Shown here: positions 1 to 5,738 of the stretch, in pieces
How positions within the stretch are numbered: the stretch's first letter is position 1
Layout of the letters: every line of letters begins with the position of its first letter
Notes under the pieces: generated by a model
Told to the model about the DNA's origin: nothing
Database searches by the model: none
The model's input: only the letters and a program-made list of their open reading frames with translations
Source: UBA9547 sp044349205
GTDB taxonomy: Bacteria; Bacteroidota; Bacteroidia; Cytophagales; UBA9547
Reading direction: 5' to 3'
NCBI GenBank assembly: GCA_044349205.1
Contig: JBIKRJ010000029.1
Coordinates: forward strand, 1 to 17,383
Length of the DNA: 17,383 bases
Translations under genes and position numbers: made by a program

Positions 1-2
1 TG

Positions 3-1664
3 TTGGGCTACAGCAGTCGGTATAGCCTCCATGCTGTTCAATTCAATGCCTTTATCGAGGTATTGGTTTTGCTCAATGTATTGGCCGTTATTTTAGAGTC
101 TTTCGACGAATTCAGTACGACCTACTCGTCTGAATTCAATATTTTCGAGATAGTTACAGTTACAATTTTCAGTTTAGAGTTTTTGGGGCGTATGTGGGTT
201 TCCGACATGCGCTATCCTACAAAATACCGTTGGCAGGCTTATCGTAAGTTTTTGCTAACTCCCATGGCTTGGATCGATTTGCTGGCCATAATTCCCTTTT
301 TCATTGCCTTCGTAGTTAATTTGGATTTGAGGCACATTCGCATTTTGCGTATGGTACGTTTGCTCAGAGTATTCAATTTGAGCAAATATTCGCACTCTCT
401 GCGCCTTATCAACCGCATTATCATTGAAAAAAAGCAGGAACTAGCTGCTACTTTTTTGCTTTTTCTTTCTGTACTTATTGTTTCTGCTACGGCCATGCAT
501 TGGCTTGAAAAAGAAGTGCAGCCCGACAAGTTTCCCACTATTTTACATTCCTGTTGGTGGGCGGTAATTACCCTTACCACTATTGGTTACGGCGACATTT
601 ATCCTATTACAGCTGCAGGCCGATTTTTGGGAGCTGCTGTGGTCATTTTAGGGGTAATCATCACGGCCATTCCTGTAGGTATTGTGTCTTCGGGATTTGT
701 GCAAAAAATGGAGGAAACCAATTACAGAAGAAGAATTACGGCAGCCAGAAGGCGCATGCGCGATGCTTTTTACAAAAAATACGTGCCTGAAATTGCCTGC
801 AAAGTGCGTAGAGGCCAATTGAGCGTAGACGCGGTAAAAGTGAACCTCGAGCTATCTGAAGAAGATTTGTACAAAATAGCCGAGGGTAACAATGAGTTTC
901 GTTTTCGCTACAAGAGGGTAGTTATTTATGGTCGTACTGTCGACAAGTTGTTTATCGAATACCGCAGTATCAATACCTTGTATGGTTACTATGGCAACAA
1001 GAACCATCGTCTTACTTTGGTCTCTCCCGATTCCCTCAGCAAGCAAAGCATCGGATATTTTGTGTATTGTCTTTCCGAAAAACTGAAATGCAACTACATC
1101 TCCAACGAGTTTTTTGGCGACGAGGCCGAAGTGCACGAGGAAAGTTTTGGTGACAAAGGCCTGACCAAAGATGCCGCTTTCAATTTCAGGCACAACAATG
1201 CCTATTTCCGCAAAACCAATCATGAAGAGCCGCACGCTTTTGCTCTTTGGAAGCAAGATTTGGAACGGATGAAGACCAACAATAGCCTATTTTTGGTCTT
1301 CACATCTTACGAAAAGGAAGACAATGACATTGGCTTTGTGCACCTTACTTACTTAAAAAACAAAGCTCAAAACGAAAATGAAATGGAGCTTAGTTACCCC
1401 CACACAGAAAGGGTAAATGCCTTTGCACATGCATTGGAAAATAAGGCAGAAGCCAAGTGGGGGAAAAAAATGTTGGTGTCCCAAAATGGCGATTTTGCCA
1501 CAGTCAACGAGTACAACATCTTGTTATACCTGCACGACAAAGTTGGGGTAGATGTGTTGGTGATAAATATCTACAAGGAGTACCTTCTAAACGAGAAACT
1601 TTTTTCATGTATAGCCATTATGGCCGAATCTATCAAAGAAGATTTGGTAGGAATACAGGTCTAA
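3..1664 (+). CDS. Voltage-gated-type potassium channel with long unknown C-terminal domain (5' end probably truncated)
   Basis: This is an inner-membrane six-helix cation channel, predicted to conduct K+. Numbering from the TTG at base 3, hydrophobic segments S1-S3 lie near residues 13-33, 45-64 and 88-106. An arginine-rich S4 (RHIRILRMVRLLRVF) spans about 110-124, S5 about 146-167, the pore loop with selectivity filter TIGYGD is at 193-198, and S6 is about 207-233. These match bacterial Kv/KvAP-type channels. Residues from about 240 to 553 form a hydrophilic cytosolic region of some 310 residues that I do not recognise as RCK, cyclic-nucleotide-binding or any other named domain. The frame is open from the window edge and S1 begins only 13 residues in. 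Related channels usually have a longer N-terminus, so the real start is probably upstream. The stop overlaps the stop of the convergent neighbour by 4 bases. The channel call is firm; the ion and gating signal are inferred from family. Confidence 0.9.
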   Translation: MGYSSRYSLHAVQFNAFIEVLVLLNVLAVILESFDEFSTTYSSEFNIFEIVTVTIFSLEFLGRMWVSDMRYPTKYRWQAYRKFLLTPMAWIDLLAIIPFFIAFVVNLDLRHIRILRMVRLLRVFNLSKYSHSLRLINRIIIEKKQELAATFLLFLSVLIVSATAMHWLEKEVQPDKFPTILHSCWWAVITLTTIGYGDIYPITAAGRFLGAAVVILGVIITAIPVGIVSSGFVQKMEETNYRRRITAARRRMRDAFYKKYVPEIACKVRRGQLSVDAVKVNLELSEEDLYKIAEGNNEFRFRYKRVVIYGRTVDKLFIEYRSINTLYGYYGNKNHRLTLVSPDSLSKQSIGYFVYCLSEKLKCNYISNEFFGDEAEVHEESFGDKGLTKDAAFNFRHNNAYFRKTNHEEPHAFALWKQDLERMKTNNSLFLVFTSYEKEDNDIGFVHLTYLKNKAQNENEMELSYPHTERVNAFAHALENKAEAKWGKKMLVSQNGDFATVNEYNILLYLHDKVGVDVLVINIYKEYLLNEKLFSCIAIMAESIKEDLVGIQV

Positions 1665-2431
1665 AAAGCAAAACCTATATTGAACCCCAAGCCCCTAAGC
1701 GCGGGCAAGAACCTAGAAGTAGTGGTTTCTACGAAATGGCCAGGTTGGTCAATTTTTACTTTTACATCGCCCAAAAAGCTAAAGTACTGTTCGATGTCTT
1801 TTGAAAAAGTACTTCCTGCTATAAAATAAAGGTCGTTCATGTCGCGATTGGAATCTGTAGCACGAAGCTGGAATGTGCTACTGTTTACACCCAATCCCAA
1901 TATCCACAGGTCTATTGAAAAATGCTGGCCAATAATCCATTGATGCCCCAGCATGAGTCCACCTCCAATCGAACTTATGCTCGATTCGAAATTGATATTG
2001 GCCGTTTTGGAAATATTGTTGTCAAATTCGTCTTTGTAGTTGTAGGCATAGTTTTTGTACGACAGGTCGTATTTGCTGTGACGCAAATAAGCCGCTAAGT
2101 ACAGGCCACGCGGACTTTCTTTGATGAGCGAAGTATAAAAACGAAATTCGGGCGTGATGCTGTAGCCCGTCATGTTCATATTTTTTAGGGGGCTTTCACG
2201 CGTAATGTCGCCACTTTTTACATCAGGAATAAAGCCTGTGACCATCAGCCCACTGGTAGGCACATAGCTGGCGCCCAGGCTAACCGAAAATTTCTTCGCA
2301 ATGGCCCGCTCGTATGTCAGGTACACATTATTGAATGCAAGCGAGGAAACATTCCATTTTACTACATTTTTCTGCGCAAAAGCGGTAGAAAAGATTGTGA
2401 TGGTGAAGAGGGTAGTCAAAAAAGTTTTCAT
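1661..2431 (-). CDS. Predicted outer-membrane beta-barrel protein (secreted, 256 aa)
   Basis: The protein starts with a clear signal peptide (MKTFLTTLFTITIFSTAFAQ) and continues with alternating hydrophobic/polar stretches rich in Gly and aromatics, ending in LGFNIGFAF. A C-terminal aromatic strand of this kind is typical of outer-membrane barrels. It resembles the DUF3575-like or general 'outer membrane beta-barrel' proteins common in Bacteroidota, but I cannot place it in a family with certainty and propose no substrate. I chose ATG at 2431 over the longer frame starting with TTG at 2455. That TTG lies inside a good -7 promoter box (2453-2460), and the shorter form begins directly with the signal peptide. 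The gene is convergent with the potassium channel gene (4-base overlap of stop codons) and divergent from the small T9SS substrate gene. It appears to be monocistronic. Confidence 0.8.
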   Translation of the reverse strand: MKTFLTTLFTITIFSTAFAQKNVVKWNVSSLAFNNVYLTYERAIAKKFSVSLGASYVPTSGLMVTGFIPDVKSGDITRESPLKNMNMTGYSITPEFRFYTSLIKESPRGLYLAAYLRHSKYDLSYKNYAYNYKDEFDNNISKTANINFESSISSIGGGLMLGHQWIIGQHFSIDLWILGLGVNSSTFQLRATDSNRDMNDLYFIAGSTFSKDIEQYFSFLGDVKVKIDQPGHFVETTTSRFLPALRGLGFNIGFAF

Positions 2432-2452
2432 GGTCTTGGGGTGTTTTTTTTG

Positions 2453-2460
2453 CAAAAATA
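2453..2460 (-). promoter_or_regulatory. -7 promoter box of the beta-barrel gene
   Basis: On the minus strand these bases read TATTTTTG followed by C, an exact fit to the Bacteroidota consensus TAnnTTTG. Transcription would begin near 2448, leaving a leader of about 17 bases before ATG 2431. The nearest TTTG upstream (minus strand 2478-2475) is only 14 bases from the box, shorter than the usual 17-23, so the -33 element is not convincing. Confidence 0.5.
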
Positions 2461-2513
2461 CATTTATCTAAGTTCAAAAGGTATACCCCAAAATTTTTAA
2501 GCAATAAAAATAA

Positions 2514-2543
2514 TTTGTTTGTAATGTGTAATTGTTAAATTTG
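2514..2543 (+). promoter_or_regulatory. Bacteroidota-type promoter for the small T9SS substrate operon
   Basis: TTTG at 2514-2517 and TAAATTTG at 2536-2543 are separated by 18 bases. This matches the TTTG-N17-23-TAnnTTTG promoter used by the Bacteroidota primary sigma factor. The predicted transcript start is about 2548, giving a leader of about 28 bases to ATG 2576. The spacing is the same as in the rimP promoter of this window. Confidence 0.65.
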
Positions 2544-2575
2544 TTTGAATTACTACACCTTTAAATTTTAAAATC

Positions 2576-3070
2576 ATGAAAAAGACCTCTACTTTATTCG
2601 CTTTGGCATTTTTTGCGGGCGTTGGAATAGCCCAGGCGCAATCCAACGATTTAGTAGTGAAAGAAAAAGGGGGCAAGGAAAGTTCCTATGCCGTTTCCAA
2701 TTTACGCAAACTCAGCTTCAGCGGTGGCAACCTTATTGTCACACCAAAGGCTGGCAACCCCGACTCGTATGTCACTGCCAACCTCGACCGTCTTTTCTTC
2801 AAACAAGCCGTAACGGGAATTACCACCGAAGAGGCCGAAGTAAAAACCATGGCCTTGTACCCCAACCCTGTGGCAGACGTGCTACGCCTGCGCCTGGCTG
2901 GTGGTACCACCCAAGTGCAAATACAAGACATGCAAGGCAAGGTATGGCTGAGCAAGACAGCCGAGGGCAACAACGCGAGCCTGGATGTGGTAGAACTTCC
3001 CGCTGGGCTTTATGCCTGCCTGTTGAAAGGGGAAAAAGCCACAAAATCAATCAAATTCTTGAAACAATAA
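2576..3070 (+). CDS. Small secreted protein with T9SS type A C-terminal sorting domain
   Basis: This 164-residue exported protein has a signal peptide at residues 1-22 (ending IAQAQ) and a Por-secretion (type A) C-terminal sorting domain at about 93-164. The latter shows the YPNP motif (95-98), the QIQDMQGKVW strand, and the LPAGLYACLLKGEKATKSIK ending. The type IX apparatus should carry it across the outer membrane, where the domain is normally cleaved or exchanged for a lipopolysaccharide anchor. The cargo between signal and sorting domain is only about 70 residues. It consists of two similar beta-type units, VVKEKGGKESSYAVSNLRKLSF and then VTPKAGNPDSYVTANLDRLFF (read together about 27-75). 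The same unit opens the next gene. It has its own promoter and lies 13 bases upstream of the FISUMP gene, so the two are probably cotranscribed. The cargo function is unknown. Confidence 0.88.
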   Translation: MKKTSTLFALAFFAGVGIAQAQSNDLVVKEKGGKESSYAVSNLRKLSFSGGNLIVTPKAGNPDSYVTANLDRLFFKQAVTGITTEEAEVKTMALYPNPVADVLRLRLAGGTTQVQIQDMQGKVWLSKTAEGNNASLDVVELPAGLYACLLKGEKATKSIKFLKQ

Positions 3071-3083
3071 CTGCTGAAAAATC

Positions 3084-3851
3084 ATGAAAAAGTTTTTTAG
3101 CTTTATCATAACTTTTAGCTTGGCTATTATGGCCCAAGCACAAGACACCTTGTACTTGCAACAAAAAACAGGTGGATTGTTAAAATTCCCCATTTCAAAC
3201 ATTGACAGCATGTTTTTCCTAAAACCAACTCTTGTGCCAACTGGTTCGCCCACTATAGACGGCTACACCTACCCCACTGTGACCATAGGCACGCAGGTAT
3301 GGATGGCAGAGAACCTGCGCACGACCACGTACAGCGACGGCACTACGATACCCTTGGTAACAGATAGCACGGCATGGTCTAATATTTACAACAACCAAAC
3401 CAAACAACCCGCCATGTGCTGGTACAACAACGACCAAGCCACCTATACTGCCAACAAATATGGAGCTTTGTACAATTGGTATGCGGTGAATACCGGCAAG
3501 CTATGCCCCTCGGGCTGGCACGTACCCACCTATGCCGAATGGACGACGCTGATCGATTACCTCGGTGATGCGGTCGTGGCGGGTGGCAAGATGAAGACGA
3601 CGGGCACCACACATTGGCTCTCGCCCAACACGGGTGCCACGAACAGCAGCGGCTTCTCAGGGCTTCCGGGTGGCGTCCGCGGCAGCAATGGTACTTTCTA
3701 CTTCATTGGCCTCAACGGCCATTGGTGGATTTCTTACAAAATCTATTCAAACGACACCATGTACCTATACCTGAAATGCGACTCCGGCTACGTGGGCAAT
3801 TACCTCAATAGCAAGGCGGATGGGTTATCTGTCCGTTGCGTGAGGGATTGA
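3084..3851 (+). CDS. FISUMP-domain secreted protein
   Basis: This 255-residue exported protein has a signal peptide (residues 1-20, ending MAQAQ) and a short unit YLQQKTGGLLKFPISNIDSM like that in the upstream gene. A FISUMP domain (Fibrobacter succinogenes major paralogous domain) fills about 60-255. Diagnostic segments are TIGTQVWMAENLRTTTY, YGALYNWYAV, CPSGWHVPTYAEW, GFSGLPGGVRG and the terminal SVRCVRD. Family members are surface or secreted proteins of unclear role, with a C-type-lectin-like or formylglycine-enzyme-like look. There is no T9SS sorting domain or lipobox, so how it leaves the periplasm, if it does, is unclear. Base composition is mosaic: about 35-43% GC in the N-terminal part and about 57-65% in 3241-3300 and 3541-3720, falling to 37% in 3721-3780. 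An intrinsic terminator lies 89 bases downstream. Confidence 0.9.
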   Translation: MKKFFSFIITFSLAIMAQAQDTLYLQQKTGGLLKFPISNIDSMFFLKPTLVPTGSPTIDGYTYPTVTIGTQVWMAENLRTTTYSDGTTIPLVTDSTAWSNIYNNQTKQPAMCWYNNDQATYTANKYGALYNWYAVNTGKLCPSGWHVPTYAEWTTLIDYLGDAVVAGGKMKTTGTTHWLSPNTGATNSSGFSGLPGGVRGSNGTFYFIGLNGHWWISYKIYSNDTMYLYLKCDSGYVGNYLNSKADGLSVRCVRD

Positions 3852-3940
3852 TTATTTGTCTTATTTGACAATTTAAACTTCCCTCGTAGCGGGCGTTTTA
3901 AAAAAAAGAGGATACCACTTTACCAAGAATTGATTATTGA

Positions 3941-3968
3941 AGCCTCTCCATTTTTGGAGAGGCTTTTT
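3941..3968 (+). terminator. Strong intrinsic terminator after the FISUMP gene
   Basis: A perfect 10-bp stem (AGCCTCTCCA at 3941-3950 pairing with TGGAGAGGCT at 3955-3964) closes on a four-base T loop and is followed by four more Ts (3965-3968). Orientation fits termination of the plus-strand unit ending at 3851. There is no matching A-run on the left side, so it should act mainly on the plus strand. Confidence 0.88.
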
Positions 3969-4168
3969 CAATATAAGTCGGTTTCTATAGGCTTAGTGCT
4001 TTTTATATTTTGTGGGAAGTGGACAACTGCGCTTGAATAATGATGGGGCTTCTTAATGCCGGAAAGTTTCCATTTTTAGTGATAGTGTCACCTGATAATA
4101 TCTGAGATGGATGAAAAAAAAAGTTTTCATCACTTCTTTTAGCGTAAATGCCGTAATTTGGTTTGGAT

Positions 4169-4173
4169 AAGGA
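4169..4173 (+). promoter_or_regulatory. Shine-Dalgarno-like AAGGA deciding the NFACT start
   Basis: AAGGA lies 10 bases before the GTG at 4184. Shine-Dalgarno sequences are often absent in Bacteroidota, so its presence supports the GTG start over the TTG at 4163, which lies upstream of it. Confidence 0.4.
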
Positions 4174-4183
4174 CTATGTTCAC

Positions 4184-5713
4184 GTGCATTTGAATTTTTA
4201 CTTTCTCGTACATCTAATTGCCGAATTGAAGCCCCTTTTGCAGGGTTCTTGGTTGTTGGAAGCTTTTACCCAAGAAAAAGACGAGGTGGTTTTTGCATTT
4301 GCCAAAAAGGGCGAAGACTTCTACCTCAGATTCCAGTTGGGTTCGGGCATTCAATTCATATCATTTCCTGTGCAATTTCATAGGGCAAGACGCAACAGCA
4401 AAGATCTGTTTGCAGCCGCCATCGAAAAACAAGTCATAGACCTGTTTGTGACACCGCATGATAGAAGTTTTGGCATAAGGCTCGAAAATGATATGCTTTT
4501 GTTTTTCAAATGCCACGGCAGTAAATCGAATGTGGTGTTGTATGAAAATGGGAAAGGTGTGGAGCAATTTCACAAAAGCTATCCCGATTTGACTTTAATT
4601 CGAGAATCGTTGGCGAAACCAGCGCATTTTAGCATTGATTCATTGGTGCAACATAATTTTGACTTCAAAATCCTTTTGCCCGCCTTGGGCAAAGAGCCAA
4701 TTCATTGGCTTGATTCCAACGGATTCGCTTCGGCAAGTCAAGATCAAAAGATAGAGTTGGTTTGCCAAATGCTGGAAACACTGCATCATCCCAAACAATT
4801 TTATGTACTAGATCAAGAAGGGAAGGCCGTTTTGTCCCTTTTTTCGGAAGGGCAGGTATTGGGCACCTACTCTTCGGCTATCGAAGCGGCAAATGCATTG
4901 GTCAAATTTCACTACACCTTTTCGTTGAAAAACAAGGAACGGGCATCAAACGAAAAATTGTATTTGCAGAAAAAGGCCAAACTGGAAAGTTATTTGAAGG
5001 CCAACAAGGAAAGGCTAGCGCAACTAACGCATGAAAACGTTTTTGAACAAACTGCGCACCTCATTATGGCCAATTTGGCTCAGATACCACCACGCGCCGA
5101 ATCGGTAGTGCTATTTGATTTTTATCACGACATAGCACGTGAAATAAAGTTGAAGAAAGACCTTTCGCCGCAAAAAAACGCCGAATTGTATTACCGAAAA
5201 GCCAAAAATGTGGGCGAGGAAATAAACCAACTTCAAAAAACCATCGAGATAAAAACAAAAGAATTGACCGAGCTGGAAGTAGCCTTGGAACATGCTGGCG
5301 AAACAGCTTCGCCTACTAAAAAACCAACTAAAACAAGTGCCACTAAGGAAAGCTTGCCTTACAAGCGTTTCGAATTCGAGGGATTTGAAATAAGGGTAGG
5401 AAAAGATGCCAAATCGAACGACGAATTAATTCAGAAACATGCTTCCAAAAACGATATGTGGATGCACGCTCGTGGCTATGCAGGTTCCCACGTTATTCTT
5501 CGAAAAAAATCAGGTATAGAGTTTCCTATGAAGGTGATAGAAAAGGCCGCTAGTCTTGCAGCTTGGTATTCGAAAGGAAAAAATGACAGCCATTGTCCTG
5601 TGATTGTCACAGAAATGAAGTATGTTCGCAAATCAAAAGGAATGGCAGTAGGCCAAGTACGAGTCGAAAAGGAAAAAACATGGATGGTAAGTCCGTGTAA
5701 ATTTGACAATTGA
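4184..5713 (+). CDS. rqcH: NFACT-family ribosome-associated quality control protein (RqcH-like)
   Basis: NFACT proteins (RqcH in bacteria, Rqc2/NEMF in eukaryotes; often mis-named fibronectin-binding protein) bind stalled 50S subunits carrying peptidyl-tRNA and recruit tRNA-Ala to add C-terminal alanine tails. The NFACT-N region covers the first ~200 residues and keeps the Asp-Arg pair in PHDRSFGIRL (D93 R94 from the GTG start), the counterpart of the functionally required DR of RqcH. It is followed by the CHGSKSNVVLYEN strand. A charged helical, coiled-coil-like region runs to about 380. The C-terminal NFACT-R domain (about 390-509) shows NDMWMHARGYAGSHVILRKK. I chose GTG 4184 because homologues in this phylum begin close to the HLNFYFL motif and AAGGA sits 10 bases upstream; an alternative TTG at 4163 adds seven residues. 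The protein is full length at 509 residues. The gene lies upstream of, but is functionally unrelated to, the T9SS operon. Confidence 0.88.
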   Translation: MHLNFYFLVHLIAELKPLLQGSWLLEAFTQEKDEVVFAFAKKGEDFYLRFQLGSGIQFISFPVQFHRARRNSKDLFAAAIEKQVIDLFVTPHDRSFGIRLENDMLLFFKCHGSKSNVVLYENGKGVEQFHKSYPDLTLIRESLAKPAHFSIDSLVQHNFDFKILLPALGKEPIHWLDSNGFASASQDQKIELVCQMLETLHHPKQFYVLDQEGKAVLSLFSEGQVLGTYSSAIEAANALVKFHYTFSLKNKERASNEKLYLQKKAKLESYLKANKERLAQLTHENVFEQTAHLIMANLAQIPPRAESVVLFDFYHDIAREIKLKKDLSPQKNAELYYRKAKNVGEEINQLQKTIEIKTKELTELEVALEHAGETASPTKKPTKTSATKESLPYKRFEFEGFEIRVGKDAKSNDELIQKHASKNDMWMHARGYAGSHVILRKKSGIEFPMKVIEKAASLAAWYSKGKNDSHCPVIVTEMKYVRKSKGMAVGQVRVEKEKTWMVSPCKFDN

Positions 5714-5734
5714 TAAAATAGTTTTTTATATTTG
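5702..5734 (+). promoter_or_regulatory. Promoter of the T9SS adhesin operon, overlapping the 3' end of the NFACT gene
   Basis: TTTG at 5702-5705 and an exact -7 box TATATTTG at 5727-5734 are 21 bases apart, within the usual 17-23. The -33 element lies inside the last codons of the NFACT gene. The box ends only four bases before the first ATG (5739), so transcription would begin at or within a base or two of the start codon, implying a leaderless or nearly leaderless message. Confidence 0.5.
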
Positions 5735-5738
5735 ACGT

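Larger units (their letters stand above)
3852..4183. other. 332-base intergenic region between the FISUMP and NFACT genes
   Basis: The first half holds a strong intrinsic terminator (3941-3968). The rest contains an AT-rich 8-bp hairpin (GATGAAAA 4110-4117 with TTTTCATC 4124-4131) and two near matches to the -7 box with off-by-one internal spacing (TATATTTTG at 4004-4012 and TAATTTG at 4154-4160). No exact TAnnTTTG box, no tRNA and no convincing small gene was seen. The NFACT promoter is presumably here but I cannot point to it. Confidence 0.5.

Noticed and set aside
852..1256. 134-codon minus-strand frame opposite the potassium channel tail
   Set aside because: Because the tail is of unknown fold I considered whether the antisense frame might be the real gene. 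The plus frame is continuous with the channel domain and ends exactly at the neighbour's stop, so the antisense frame is a shadow.
4040..4105. Tiny ORF of 21 codons beginning ATGATGGGG in the intergenic region
   Set aside because: It has no ribosome binding site, no promoter box at a suitable distance, and no recognisable sequence; it is too short to support by eye.
4110..4131. AT-rich 8-bp hairpin (GATGAAAA / TTTTCATC) upstream of the NFACT gene
   Set aside because: The stem is mostly A-T pairs and no T-run follows, so I do not call it a terminator or regulatory element; such structures arise by chance in AT-rich spacers.
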